NCBI GenBank assembly: GCA_002470605.1
Contig: DKND01000044.1
Location: 44,410-100,130 of the forward strand
Reading direction: 5' to 3'
DNA length: 55,721 nucleotides
Origin: Opitutia bacterium UBA7397
GTDB lineage: Bacteria > Verrucomicrobiota > Verrucomicrobiia > Opitutales > UBA953
Positions 1 to 9,327 of the stretch are shown piece after piece. Both the position numbers and the translations under genes were made by a program. The notes below the pieces were generated by a model. The model worked only from the letters and a program-made list of their open reading frames with translations. It had not been told where the DNA came from and did not search any database. How positions within the stretch are numbered: position 1 is the first letter of the stretch; each line of letters begins with the position of its first letter.

Positions 1-170
1 CGGTGCAGGCGGATAAGCTCCGCATAAAGAGGCAAGGGCGTCGAGCCGGTCGCAAGTCCGAGCACGGTCTTCTTGCCCGATAGCGAGCGTAAACCAATCA
101 AGTCAGCGATATCTTTGGCGACGACCTTGGCCGCAGATGTTTTATCGAAGTGCTGACGGATAAGAGGCAT
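1..170 (-). CDS. nagB: Glucosamine-6-phosphate deaminase, partial (N-terminus only)
   Basis: Only the first 56 or so codons are in the window; the gene runs off the left edge. The visible protein begins MPLIRQHFD and contains GLATGSTPLPLYAELIRLH, which matches the N-terminal sugar-phosphate-binding loop of NagB (typical LGLATGSTP). NagB converts glucosamine-6-phosphate to fructose-6-phosphate and ammonia in the cytoplasm. The ATG (168-170) overlaps the TAA stop of valS by one base (TAATG), so the two are probably translationally coupled on one transcript. A related 6-phosphogluconolactonase-type protein is less likely given the GLATGSTP loop. Confidence 0.8.
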   Translation of the reverse strand, partial: MPLIRQHFDKTSAAKVVAKDIADLIGLRSLSGKKTVLGLATGSTPLPLYAELIRLH

Positions 171-2896
171 TATGAGCCGAGAGTTTTCAACATCCGAGAC
201 AACTCGTCGCGTTTGGCTTTGGCTTCTTCTAATTGCTTTCGAGCACCTTCAAGAATCTGAGGGGGTGCCTTCGAAACGAAGGTTTCATTGGTGAGCTTTG
301 CTTCCCCAGCCGCGACCACTTTGTCGATTTTTTCCAACTCTTTGGTGAGACGCATGGTTTCGGCGGCCACGTCTACTGTGCCGCTTTGCTCTAATACGAC
401 GATACCGAGTCCCGAAAGCATTCCGGGTCGACTACCTGCATCAGCGGCGAAATCCAAAGCGGACAAGCCGGCCATGCGGTATAACTTGTCGCGATTATTT
501 TCGATGAGCGTTCGACCTGATGTATCCTTGGCAATCACTGTCACTACCGTGTCGCGACGGGTGGCTTGGTTATTCTGCGATTTCAACGCGCGGATGATCG
601 CCACGAATTCCCTTAACTGGGCGACATCTGAGACCTTGGATGCTACCAGCTTGATGCCATTATCACGGAGCGCCCGCAAGAGGTCACCCCCGGTGCCGGT
701 ATGATGTTGCTGGATGAAATCATTCTCGGCTCCGTAGCCTAACAAGTGCCAAAGCTCTTCGGTGATGAATGGCGCGACGGGATGCAGCAGCAGCAGGAAT
801 TGGCGCAAGACAAGGTCTTGGACCGCAAGGCAGGTATCACGGAGCCATGCATCAGCGAGACGGGCCTTAGAAGCCTCGACATACCAATCGCAGAAGTCGC
901 CCCAGAAGAATGTGTAGAGACCCTGAGCGTAAGCGGTGAACTCGTGCTCCTCAAGATGCTTGGTCGTCGCGTCGGTGAGTTCAGCCAAACCTTGCAGGAT
1001 GGCGAAATCGTCATCGTCCAGATGCTCTGACTTGATGCGGCTGATGATGCTGGTCAGGGACGAGTTATCAAACATCGGCCCGGACATCTGACGAAAGCGG
1101 GAGGCATTCCAGAGCTTGTTACAAAAGTTACGCCCCTGAGAGACGCGATCTTCGTCGAACAGGATGTCTTGGCCTTTGGGTGCGATGGAAAGAAGCCCGA
1201 AGCGCAGGCCATCTGCGCCGAATTTCGCGATCAAATCCAAGGGCTCCGGGGAGTTGCCTAGGCTCTTGGACATTTTTCTGCCCTGCTTATCGCGGATGAT
1301 ACCATTGAAATAAACCCTCTTAAAAGGGATACGGGCCCGGATTTCGTCGTCGGTGAGGGTTTTCTTTTCCGGTCCGTATAATTCAAGTCCGGCAATAATC
1401 ATACGAGCGACCCAGAGGAAGATGATATCTGGTCCCGTCGCGAGAGCACCGGTCGGATACCAGTGCTTCAATTCATCGGTCGTCTCGCCGGGCTTACGCC
1501 AACCGAGGGTCGCCAGGCACCAAAGCCATGAGGACGCCCACGTGTCCAGCACGTCGGAATCTTGTTCCCAGTTTTGCGGATCAGCCGGAGGGGTCAGGGA
1601 AACGTGACGATTGATCGCCTCGTTACGGTCGGAACCTTTCCGATACCAAACCGGGATCCGATGTCCCCACCATAACTGCCGGCTGACGCACCAATCTTGG
1701 ATGTTATCCAGCCAATGCAGGTAAGTCTTGGTCCAGCGTTCGGGGTGGAAGCGAATGATGCCGCTCGTCACGGCCCGCTTGGCCTCTTCGATCTTCGGGT
1801 AGCGGATAAACCATTGTTCGCTTAAGCGGGGCTCAATGGGAACATCGGCTCGCTCCGAATAACCAACGGTATTCTCATAAGGCTCGGTCTTTACCAACGC
1901 ACCTAGTTCATCCAGCAGCCTAGCTGCGGCTTCTCGGGCCTTGAAGCGTTCAAGGCCAGCAAGAGGGCCGGCATCGGCGCTCATCGTGCCGTCGGGATTC
2001 ATGACGTCGAGGACCGTGAGTCCATGACGCTTGCCGATGTCAAAGTCCGTCCGATCGTGCGCCGGGGTGACCTTCAGGACACCGGTACCGAATGCTGGGT
2101 CGACCGCGTTATCGCCCACGATGGGTATCGGCGCACGAGGGAAGGGGCGCCAGACGTGCTTCCCGATTAGGTTCTGATAACGCTCGTCTCCCGGGTGAAC
2201 GGCGACGGCCATGTCTCCGGGAATGGTCTCAGGCCGGGTCGTGGAGATTTCTAAAAAAGTACCTGGTAGTTCCACGACTTCGTAACGCATGCGGAACAGC
2301 GACCCTTTCGAGGGCTTCATAATCACCTCTTCATCTGATAAGCCGGTCTGGGAGACGGGGCACCAATTGACCATTCGTTTGCCACGATAGACGTACCCAC
2401 GTTCGTAGAGGGTGACGAAGGCTTGCAACACCGCTTGCGAATAACCGGCGTCGAGGGTGTGCACCGTTCGATCCCAATCACAGGATGCGCCCAGTTTCCG
2501 TAACTGACCTAAGATGATACCACCATGTTTATCCCGCCACTCCGAAGCAGTCTCGATGAACTTCTCCCGGCCCAAATCATGACGGGTCTTGCCTTGTTTT
2601 TGGCGTAACTCTTTTTCGACGCGAGATTGCGTGGCGATACCGGCGTGATCGGTGCCGGCTAACCATAAGGCTGATTTTCCTTCCTGACGGGCCCGACGCA
2701 CCATGATATCTTGTAGCGTGTTATTGAGCAGGTGACCCATATGCAGCACGCCGGTGACGTTCGGAGGCGGGATCATGACGGCGAAAGCTTCGCGCTTCGG
2801 GTCCACCTTGCCCTTGAAACAACCGGCAGCTAACCAACGGTCGTACCAGACAGATTCGACGCCTTGGGGGTCGTAAGATTTAGGGATTTCGGCCAT
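170..2896 (-). CDS. valS: Valyl-tRNA synthetase
   Basis: Class I aminoacyl-tRNA synthetase that charges tRNA-Val and edits mischarged Thr. The 908-residue length is normal for bacterial ValS. Visible motifs are the HIGH-type HMGH at residues 52-55, preceded by PPPNVTGVL, the TRPET editing-domain motif near 220, and the KMSKS loop at 541-545 (GRKMSKSLGN). The C-terminal 70 residues are charged and heptad-like, fitting the tRNA-binding coiled-coil arm (TKELEKIDK...KRDELSRML). The start is ATG with the usual MAEIPKSYDP opening. It sits upstream of nagB with stop/start overlap and is divergent from the SRP RNA gene. No Shine-Dalgarno motif is visible upstream of the start. Confidence 0.97.
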   Translation of the reverse strand: MAEIPKSYDPQGVESVWYDRWLAAGCFKGKVDPKREAFAVMIPPPNVTGVLHMGHLLNNTLQDIMVRRARQEGKSALWLAGTDHAGIATQSRVEKELRQKQGKTRHDLGREKFIETASEWRDKHGGIILGQLRKLGASCDWDRTVHTLDAGYSQAVLQAFVTLYERGYVYRGKRMVNWCPVSQTGLSDEEVIMKPSKGSLFRMRYEVVELPGTFLEISTTRPETIPGDMAVAVHPGDERYQNLIGKHVWRPFPRAPIPIVGDNAVDPAFGTGVLKVTPAHDRTDFDIGKRHGLTVLDVMNPDGTMSADAGPLAGLERFKAREAAARLLDELGALVKTEPYENTVGYSERADVPIEPRLSEQWFIRYPKIEEAKRAVTSGIIRFHPERWTKTYLHWLDNIQDWCVSRQLWWGHRIPVWYRKGSDRNEAINRHVSLTPPADPQNWEQDSDVLDTWASSWLWCLATLGWRKPGETTDELKHWYPTGALATGPDIIFLWVARMIIAGLELYGPEKKTLTDDEIRARIPFKRVYFNGIIRDKQGRKMSKSLGNSPEPLDLIAKFGADGLRFGLLSIAPKGQDILFDEDRVSQGRNFCNKLWNASRFRQMSGPMFDNSSLTSIISRIKSEHLDDDDFAILQGLAELTDATTKHLEEHEFTAYAQGLYTFFWGDFCDWYVEASKARLADAWLRDTCLAVQDLVLRQFLLLLHPVAPFITEELWHLLGYGAENDFIQQHHTGTGGDLLRALRDNGIKLVASKVSDVAQLREFVAIIRALKSQNNQATRRDTVVTVIAKDTSGRTLIENNRDKLYRMAGLSALDFAADAGSRPGMLSGLGIVVLEQSGTVDVAAETMRLTKELEKIDKVVAAGEAKLTNETFVSKAPPQILEGARKQLEEAKAKRDELSRMLKTLGS

Positions 2897-2965
2897 CGGG
2901 AAACTGAATGATTAGGGTGTAAGTTGGAGATTGAAAAGAGCGGATTGCCCCCCCATGAATATAGG

Positions 2966-3066
2966 TAAGCCAGGCCCCATGCAGCGGGTAGCCGACGAAT
3001 CCCGCCAGGTCCGGAAGGAAGCAACGGCAGTCAGTTTACTCGTGTGCCGTGGCAAGCCTGGCCCCT
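2966..3066 (+). ncRNA. ffs: Signal recognition particle RNA, small bacterial (4.5S) type
   Basis: The apical SRP signature CCAGGTCCGGAAGGAAGCA lies at 3005-3023, i.e. the symmetric and asymmetric loops and the GGAA tetraloop that bind Ffh. The ends pair: GCCAGGC at 2969-2975 with GCCTGGC at 3056-3062. Length is about 100 nt, right for a 4.5S RNA without an Alu domain. It lies on the plus strand between two minus-strand genes and is followed by a terminator-like hairpin. The exact 5' end is not defined by the sequence. The RNA scaffolds the Ffh-FtsY cycle for co-translational membrane targeting. Confidence 0.93.
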
Positions 3067-3077
3067 TCTTTAATTTT

Positions 3078-3102
3078 ATCCGCCCCTTGTCGGATTTTAA
3101 TT
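3078..3102 (+). terminator. Probable intrinsic terminator of the SRP RNA
   Basis: Stem ATCCG (3078-3082) pairs with CGGAT (3091-3095), with an 8-nt loop, followed by TTTTAATT. It starts 12 nt after the closing stem of the SRP RNA. The stem is short (5 bp), so strength is uncertain. Confidence 0.45.
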
Positions 3103-3117
3103 GGATGTTTTCGTGCG

Positions 3118-3609
3118 TTACCTTGGACCTTCGGGCTCTTTGAAACGTTCTTCGGGTGACTCGAAATTTTCAGCGTTAAAGGCGGCATCTACATGTTGGG
3201 TCAACCACCAGCGCACGTAATGCTGATTTGTGCAGAATCCAAGAGTGTGTCCCGCGTGAAGAATGGTGATGCCAACGTCGGTCTGGCGTTGGCAAATCGA
3301 ACAAACTGCGGGGACGGAAACGTGCGGTTCGACTGCATCGTGCCATGGGATGCGCACATAACCTTCATAAAGACCGCTGCTGGTGATCGACCCGATCAGA
3401 GGTTCATCGACGTTACGCAATTCAGGCTTTTTGCCGTAACCGAAGTTATCACAATAAGTCCAGAAAGGGTTGGAAAGAGCAACTTGGCGTAACGTGCAGA
3501 AAGAAATGCGTCGGAACTTTTCTCGATCCGAAGGGTGGGGGTGGGCCATTTCTTGCACGGCCCGGTTGTGGGAGCAATTACCGCAACAATCTGGTCCGCC
3601 GTTAGGCAT
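3118..3609 (-). CDS. Cys-rich conserved protein of unknown function
   Basis: This 163-residue protein has no assigned family that I can name with confidence. The N-terminus reads PNGGPDCCGNCSHNR and is followed by FCTLRQ and FWTYCDNF. A second pair, CSICQ, and FCTNQHYVRWW follow in the C-terminal half. The spaced cysteines and histidines suggest a metal-binding or redox fold, which is inference. I recall the 'NGGPDCCG..C..N' opening followed by a 'C.IR...I..PF.TYC.N' block in uncharacterised bacterial proteins. The ATG (3607-3609) is 3 bp after the lpdA stop, so it is the last gene of the sucA-sucB-lpdA transcript. No signal peptide or membrane segment is seen. Confidence 0.72.
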   Translation of the reverse strand: MPNGGPDCCGNCSHNRAVQEMAHPHPSDREKFRRISFCTLRQVALSNPFWTYCDNFGYGKKPELRNVDEPLIGSITSSGLYEGYVRIPWHDAVEPHVSVPAVCSICQRQTDVGITILHAGHTLGFCTNQHYVRWWLTQHVDAAFNAENFESPEERFKEPEGPR

Positions 3610-3612
3610 CCC

Positions 3613-5013
3613 TTAAAGCGAGTGGATGCTCATCTTGCTGACGGCCATGGCGGCTTCTTTGAAAGATTCGCTGACAGTCGGATGGGCAAAACAAGTCCGA
3701 GCGACATCTTCGGCGCTGCCGCCGTATTCCATGTGAGCGCAAGCAGCGGCAATCATTTCAGACGCACCTTTAGCTACCATCTGCACGCCTAAAACTTTAT
3801 CGGACTTCGCACAAGCGATGACCTTAATCATGCCCGCGGTACCGTCGGTGGCAATTGCCCGACCGTTACCGCTCAACTGGAACTTACCGATTTTAATTTC
3901 GATATTCTTGGCTTTGGCCTCGGCTTCAGAAATTCCCACGGAAGCAACCTCAGGGTCGGTATAGATCACGCCCGGAATGACTGCATAATTCACATGGCCA
4001 TGCTTCCCGGCAATGTTCTCCGCGACGGCCACGCCTTCTTCTTCGGCTTTGTGCGCGAGCATCGGACCGGCGACCACATCGCCGATGGCGTATACTCCAG
4101 GCAGGTTGGTCAAGAAATGGCCATCGATGACAACCCGGCCGCGTTCGTCGAGCTTTAGGCCGGCTTCGGCGGCACCCAGACCCGTCGTATTGGCCTTCCG
4201 GCCGACGGCGACCAAGATCTTATCCGCAGGGAATTCAAGGACCTTACCATCACGCTCAGCCGTCAGGGCAAAACCAGCTGCGCTCTTTTTAACGCCAGTC
4301 ACCTTGGTGCCCAATTCAAATTTGATCCCTTGTTTTTCCAAAGCGGTCTGGGCGGCTTTGGCGATATCTGCGTCATAAGAAGGTCCACCGATAGTGGTGA
4401 GCATTTCGACCACTGTAACCTGAGAACCGAGACGTGACCAAACGGAGCCGAGCTCCAGTCCGATCGCGCCCGCACCCACGACGACCATCTTTTCCGGGAC
4501 GCTCTTCAAGGCGATCCCATGATCTGACGAGATCACCGTCTCACCGTCAAATTTCATGAAGGGTAATTCAATCGGTACTGAGCCAGTCGCGATCAGGATA
4601 TTTTTCGTGTTCAGGATGCGCTCGCCGGCAGAACTGCGGACCAGGACTTCGCCGGGCTTGCCCAAACGACCAAGGCCGCGAACGACCTCGACACCGCGCT
4701 TAGTGACCAGAAATTCGACACCTTTATTGAGCTGACCCACCACCTTATCCTTATTGGCCATCAACGCCGAAACATCAAAGGTCAGCTTATCAGCCCCGAC
4801 GATGCCATGCTTTTTGCTATCACGGGCGTGATGCCAGACTTCAGTGGAATGGAGCAAAGCTTTGGAAGGAATGCAGCCGATGTTGAGGCAGGTGCCACCT
4901 AAGCTTTGGTCTTTTTCAACCAGCGCGACCTTGAGGCCTAGCTGGGCGGCCTTGATGGCAGCCACATAACCGCCGGGACCGGAGCCGATGATGACGAGAT
5001 CGAGTTGAGACAT
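3613..5013 (-). CDS. lpdA: Dihydrolipoyl dehydrogenase (E3)
   Basis: Flavoprotein that reoxidises the dihydrolipoyl groups of 2-oxoacid dehydrogenase complexes using NAD+. The 466-residue length is standard. The FAD-binding GSGPGG motif is at residues 10-15, the redox-active pair C42/C47 is in GGTCLNIGCIPSK, a second Rossmann motif VGAGAIGLELG is near 180, and the catalytic histidine H444 is in CFAHPTVSE. It is directly downstream of sucB (23 bp) and upstream of the Cys-rich gene (3 bp), so it most likely serves the 2-oxoglutarate dehydrogenase complex. It could be shared with other 2-oxoacid complexes elsewhere in the genome. Confidence 0.97.
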   Translation of the reverse strand: MSQLDLVIIGSGPGGYVAAIKAAQLGLKVALVEKDQSLGGTCLNIGCIPSKALLHSTEVWHHARDSKKHGIVGADKLTFDVSALMANKDKVVGQLNKGVEFLVTKRGVEVVRGLGRLGKPGEVLVRSSAGERILNTKNILIATGSVPIELPFMKFDGETVISSDHGIALKSVPEKMVVVGAGAIGLELGSVWSRLGSQVTVVEMLTTIGGPSYDADIAKAAQTALEKQGIKFELGTKVTGVKKSAAGFALTAERDGKVLEFPADKILVAVGRKANTTGLGAAEAGLKLDERGRVVIDGHFLTNLPGVYAIGDVVAGPMLAHKAEEEGVAVAENIAGKHGHVNYAVIPGVIYTDPEVASVGISEAEAKAKNIEIKIGKFQLSGNGRAIATDGTAGMIKVIACAKSDKVLGVQMVAKGASEMIAAACAHMEYGGSAEDVARTCFAHPTVSESFKEAAMAVSKMSIHSL

Positions 5014-5036
5014 TGAGGTAAGAAAAAAAGGGGTGA

Positions 5037-6332
5037 TTAGACGCCGAATAGAAGGCGTTGAGGGTCTTCGATGAATTGACGTACCTTGACCAAGAAGGTG
5101 ACGGCTTCCTTGCCATCGATGATACGGTGATCGTAAGAGAGGGCTAGATACATGATAGGACGAATGACCACCTGGCCGTTCTCCGCTACGGGCCGCTCAA
5201 CGATATTATGCAGCCCCATGATGGCCGCCTGAGGATGGTTGAGGATCGGCGTCGAAAGCATCGAGCCGTAGATACCCCCATTGGAAATGGTGAAGATGCC
5301 TCCCTGCAGTTCCGCCAATTGGATCTTACCGTCACGGGCGCGCTTGCCGTAATCCCCGATGCTTTTTTCGATGGCCGCAAAAGAAAGCTGATCGCAATCA
5401 CGGACGACAGGGACCATGAGGCCTTTATCCGTACCGACCGCGACGCCGATATCATAGAAGTGATTTTCCACGATCTCTTCACCGTCAAGCTGCGCGTTGA
5501 TGGCCGGCACTTCTTTCATGGCCTGAACCGCTGCCTTGACGAAGAAGGACATGAAACCAAGTTTGACGCCGTATTTCTTGAGGAATTCCTCACCATGACG
5601 TTTGCGCAACTCCATGACCGGTGCCATGTTGACCTCATTGAAAGTCGTGAGCATCGCCGTCTCTGACTTCGCCTGAACGAGTCTTTCGGCGATCTTTCGG
5701 CGCAAGGGTGACATCTTCTTGCGCGAGGTCCGGCCATCGCGCGAAGGAATGACGGCCGCTACCGGTACGACCGGTGCAGAGGCTGAAGCAACGCCAACGG
5801 AAGCAGGTGCGGCAGCAGTGCGGGATGCGCTCGAATCGACGGCCAGGATGGGAGACTGACCGGCCAAGGCGGCCAACATATCGCCTTTGGTCACACGACC
5901 GGCTTTGCCGCTACCTTCGAGGGCAGCAGGATTCAATCCCGTCTCAGCCGCAATGCGACGCACGGCTGGAGAAATCTCAGCGGCCGGACCAGATTTATTT
6001 AAAATATTCACCTCCGTTTTCGCCAGTCGCGCCACGACAGGGGCTGGAGCCACGCTCGCTACGGCAGGGGAGCTTGGTGCGGGAACCGAACCCGCAGCAC
6101 CGGCTTCGATGCTGGCAACGATCTGCCCGACCAAGACTTCCGTTCCAGCCGGGACGGCTATGGTCAGCTGACCGTCGATTTCGGCCGTACCTTCAGAAGT
6201 AACCTTATCGGTTTCATAGGAGAAGAGAGGTTGGCCCTTGCGGACCGCGTCCCCAGATTGCACCAACCAGGCGGCCAAGAGCCCACCGGTGATAGATTCT
6301 CCCATGGGAGGGATTTTGACGTCGACAGCCAT
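5037..6332 (-). CDS. sucB: 2-oxoglutarate dehydrogenase E2, dihydrolipoamide succinyltransferase
   Basis: The core of the 2-oxoglutarate dehydrogenase complex, transferring succinyl groups from lipoyl to CoA. I chose the ATG at 6332, giving 431 residues and the canonical opening MAVDVKIPPMGESI. A TTG 45 nt upstream extends the frame but adds nothing conserved. Order: one lipoyl domain with lipoyl-lysine K43 (ETDKVTSE), an Ala/Pro/Val-rich linker, the E1/E3-binding domain (SPAVRRIAAETGLNP...GRVTKGDML), a second linker, and the catalytic domain ending in H402-x3-D406 (DHRIIDGKEA). The order sucA-sucB-lpdA fixes substrate specificity better than the E2 alone. The lipoate ligase-like gene at 35401 could supply the cofactor. 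Confidence 0.95.
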   Translation of the reverse strand: MAVDVKIPPMGESITGGLLAAWLVQSGDAVRKGQPLFSYETDKVTSEGTAEIDGQLTIAVPAGTEVLVGQIVASIEAGAAGSVPAPSSPAVASVAPAPVVARLAKTEVNILNKSGPAAEISPAVRRIAAETGLNPAALEGSGKAGRVTKGDMLAALAGQSPILAVDSSASRTAAAPASVGVASASAPVVPVAAVIPSRDGRTSRKKMSPLRRKIAERLVQAKSETAMLTTFNEVNMAPVMELRKRHGEEFLKKYGVKLGFMSFFVKAAVQAMKEVPAINAQLDGEEIVENHFYDIGVAVGTDKGLMVPVVRDCDQLSFAAIEKSIGDYGKRARDGKIQLAELQGGIFTISNGGIYGSMLSTPILNHPQAAIMGLHNIVERPVAENGQVVIRPIMYLALSYDHRIIDGKEAVTFLVKVRQFIEDPQRLLFGV

Positions 6333-6468
6333 GTAAAGTAAGTAGGTAACCTTGGAACTCCTTGCGGACTGTTTCAACGGGGAAATAGGCGTATAATGGA
6401 CGACTTATGTCCATTCACAGGGTAGTAGCGGGACATACTGACCCAGCAAGTAAATCTACTGAGCTTGA

Positions 6469-9195
6469 TTAGCGGGTGAAAGCCTGCCGGATGACATCCG
6501 CTTGCTCGATTTTATGAACTGCGAGCGAACCAACGGCAGGGGAGGCAGCGGCGTCGCGACCGGCATAGAGCGGGCGAAGACCGAGGCATTCCTCGATCAG
6601 CGGGGCAACGAAAGACCAACCACCCATGTTCTTGGGTTCATCTTGCGCCCAAATGATTTTCCTTGGAGCGCCAAGTTGCTGATAGAGTTTCTTCAGATTC
6701 GCGGCATCAAAAGGATAGAATTGCTCAAGACGCAGTATGCTCGTGTCGGCATCCTTCTTCGCCTGACGTTCGGCATCAAGTTCGTAGAAGATTTTTCCGG
6801 AGCAAATAACCAACCTGGATGTCTTTGGAGCAGGTGTCGCGTCGGGGATCACCGTGCAGAATTCTCCAGCGGTGAAGTCAGCCAGAACGCTGACGCAAGC
6901 CTTGTGCCGCAATAAGCTTTTAGGAGTCAGGACGACCAAGGGCTTACGCAATTCAGCCTTAACTTGGCGCCTTAAGGCGTGGAAAATCTGGGCAGGTGTG
7001 GAGGGTTGAATGACCTGAAGGTTATTCTCCGCGCACAACTGAAGGAAACGTTCCAGCCGGGCTGATGAGTGTTCGGGCCCCTGTCCTTCGTAGCCGTGAG
7101 GCAAAAGAAGGGTAAGGCCGCTGGTCTGACCCCATTTCGATTCAGCTGAAGCTAGGAATTGGTCGATGATGATCTGAGCGCCATTGGCGAAATCGCCGAA
7201 TTGAGCCTCCCAGATGACCAGAGAGTCAGGCGCCTCCAATGAGTAGCCGTAATCAAATCCGAGCACCGCATATTCCGAAAGCGATGAATTGACCAACTCG
7301 ATCTTCGCGCCGCCTACGGAAGACAGCGGACAATACTCCGCATCATTGGAAGGATCGTGTAAAACGGCATGGCGATGCGAAAACGTACCGCGTTCGCAAT
7401 CTTGGCCAGAAAGGCGGATCGGATGGCCTTCGGCCAGTAAAGTCGCGAAGGCCAGGCCCTCGCCGAGACACCAGTCAAAATTAACGCCCGACTTGAAAGC
7501 TTCGGCTTTGATATCCAGGAGGCGTTTTATTTTCGGGTTCGGACTGAAATCAGGCGGCATCTGCCACAACGCCGGAGCAACCTTATCCAGCAGGGAAGCC
7601 GCAACGGAAGTGTCCGTTTTAAAATCGTAAGGAGAATTGAACGGGCGCACTTCGGCTGGTTGCTTCTTCCGCGCTTCGATTTCGACCGCGACGGCAGCTT
7701 GGGCGCGATCTTGCGCGGCGTTCAGCAGGACTTCGCATTCCGTGCGCAACGCCACCAGCAGGCCGTCTGGGGTCGAACCGGATTCGGTCAGACGGGAAGC
7801 ATACAGTTCGGCAACGGAAGGGTGAGAGGTGATGTTACGATAAAGTACGGGCTGCGTAAAAGCAGGTTCGTCAGTTTCGTTATGTCCGTAACGTCGGTAA
7901 CATACGATATCAACGACCGCATCCGCGCCAAATTTCTGCCGGTACTCCAGGGCGATTTCGGTAGCTAAGACAACGGCATCAGGGTCGTCACCGTTAGCGT
8001 GAAGAATCGGGGATTCGGTGAACTTGGCGATTTCGGTACAATGATGACCGGTACGGGCTTCATCAGGATTCGTGGTGAAGCCGACTTGATTATTACTTAC
8101 GAGATGAATAGTGCCACCCACCGAGTAACCCTTTAAGCCGGCGAGATTCAAGGTTTCCATCACCACGCCTTGGCCAGCAAAAGCGGCATCACCGTGAATC
8201 AGGACAGGAAGGGCGTCAGCCCTGTTCGCTCCTGCTTGCAGGTCGATGCGTGCGCGCGTGCGCCCAAGAGCGACGGGATTGACGGCTTCGAGATGGCTCG
8301 GATTATAGGCCAAAGAGATGGCGATTTTTTTCCCACCCACGTTTCGTTCGCCTTCATAACCCAAGTGGTATTTGACATCACCGTCTCCGGTGGAGGTATC
8401 AGGAAGGTGATGTTCGGAGAAAGCGGAGAAAAGTTGCTCGGGCTTCTTGCCGCAGAAGTTTACCAAGACATTAAGCCGACCGCGATGGGCCATCCCTAGT
8501 ACGATATCCGTGATCTTTAGCCCAGGAGAACGATGTAAAAGCTGTTCGAGGGCGGCCATGATGACCTCGCCGCCTTCGACCGAAAAACGTTTCGCACCTA
8601 CGAAAGTACGGTGCAAGAAACGTTCGAACTGCTCGGCCTGAACGATCGCATGCAAAAAACGCTTACGCGCATCCGCGTCATAAGCAGGGCGAAGGCCGCA
8701 CGATTCGATGCGATCCTGGAGCCAACGACGACGCTCGCCGTCTTGGATGTGCGTATATTCAACGCCGATGGGTCCGCAGTAAATGGATTTAAGTTTGGCA
8801 AGAATCTCGGAGAGGGGTAACGATTTGCCACCTAAGAAATCACCGGTATTAAAAATCTTATCAGGTGCGACACCATCGAGCCCCAAAGCCTTATCGGTGA
8901 GCTCGAAGTGAGGAGTGGCATCGAAGAGCGGATTGAGCCGGGCTTGAAGATGTCCGAGAAGCCGATAGGCGTTGATCGCCGCCAAGACCTTCCATTGCGA
9001 AGCGGCATCGACACCCGAGCCAACGGGACCGCTGTTTTTCGTAGAAGCTTTCGGAGGAAGGCTGACACCTAACTCGAACCCTTCAAAAAAGGTACGCCAT
9101 TCGGCATCGACGGAGGTCGGGTCAGCCGTCCAGCGCTCATGATAAGTCGCGACGAGATCGGCATTCCAACGGGTTCCTACACTAAGATGTTTCAT
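6469..9195 (-). CDS. sucA: 2-oxoglutarate dehydrogenase E1
   Basis: Thiamine-diphosphate-dependent decarboxylase of the TCA cycle. At 908 residues it is typical for OdhA/SucA. The N-terminus has the E2-docking peptide form (YHERWTADPTSVDAEWRTFF). Family landmarks are GMAHRGRLNVLVN, HGDAAFAGQGVVMETL, the TDP-pyrimidine region SNNQVGFTTNP, YRRYGHNETDEPAFTQP, and the late LPHGYEGQGPEHSSARLERF block. It begins the operon sucA-sucB-lpdA-Cys-rich gene, and its start is divergent from the SNF2 gene with 132 bp between. No Shine-Dalgarno sequence is seen before the ATG. Confidence 0.97.
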   Translation of the reverse strand: MKHLSVGTRWNADLVATYHERWTADPTSVDAEWRTFFEGFELGVSLPPKASTKNSGPVGSGVDAASQWKVLAAINAYRLLGHLQARLNPLFDATPHFELTDKALGLDGVAPDKIFNTGDFLGGKSLPLSEILAKLKSIYCGPIGVEYTHIQDGERRRWLQDRIESCGLRPAYDADARKRFLHAIVQAEQFERFLHRTFVGAKRFSVEGGEVIMAALEQLLHRSPGLKITDIVLGMAHRGRLNVLVNFCGKKPEQLFSAFSEHHLPDTSTGDGDVKYHLGYEGERNVGGKKIAISLAYNPSHLEAVNPVALGRTRARIDLQAGANRADALPVLIHGDAAFAGQGVVMETLNLAGLKGYSVGGTIHLVSNNQVGFTTNPDEARTGHHCTEIAKFTESPILHANGDDPDAVVLATEIALEYRQKFGADAVVDIVCYRRYGHNETDEPAFTQPVLYRNITSHPSVAELYASRLTESGSTPDGLLVALRTECEVLLNAAQDRAQAAVAVEIEARKKQPAEVRPFNSPYDFKTDTSVAASLLDKVAPALWQMPPDFSPNPKIKRLLDIKAEAFKSGVNFDWCLGEGLAFATLLAEGHPIRLSGQDCERGTFSHRHAVLHDPSNDAEYCPLSSVGGAKIELVNSSLSEYAVLGFDYGYSLEAPDSLVIWEAQFGDFANGAQIIIDQFLASAESKWGQTSGLTLLLPHGYEGQGPEHSSARLERFLQLCAENNLQVIQPSTPAQIFHALRRQVKAELRKPLVVLTPKSLLRHKACVSVLADFTAGEFCTVIPDATPAPKTSRLVICSGKIFYELDAERQAKKDADTSILRLEQFYPFDAANLKKLYQQLGAPRKIIWAQDEPKNMGGWSFVAPLIEECLGLRPLYAGRDAAASPAVGSLAVHKIEQADVIRQAFTR

Positions 9196-9286
9196 TTAAG
9201 TGACGAAGAAAGGAGTGAGAACCCTAGCCATTCTGAGCTTTATTAACAAGCCCAGACGCTGCTCAAAAAAAGCCAGACTTTGGGGG

Positions 9287-9315
9287 TTGAAACGACAAAA
9301 ATATGACGGTTTAAT
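9287..9315 (+). promoter_or_regulatory. Sigma70-type promoter of the SNF2 gene
   Basis: TTGAAA (9287-9292), 17-bp spacer, TTTAAT (9310-9315); both hexamers match the consensus at 5 of 6 positions. The ATG is at 9328, so the expected 5' leader is only about 5 nt. This is one of the two clearest promoters in the window. Confidence 0.7.
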
Positions 9316-9327
9316 TCACTTTCGTCG

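Noticed and set aside
6333..6377. TTG-started extension of sucB
   Set aside because: It precedes the canonical MAVDVKIPPMGESI start and adds no conserved residues. An AAGGAG nearby is 26 nt from the ATG, too far.
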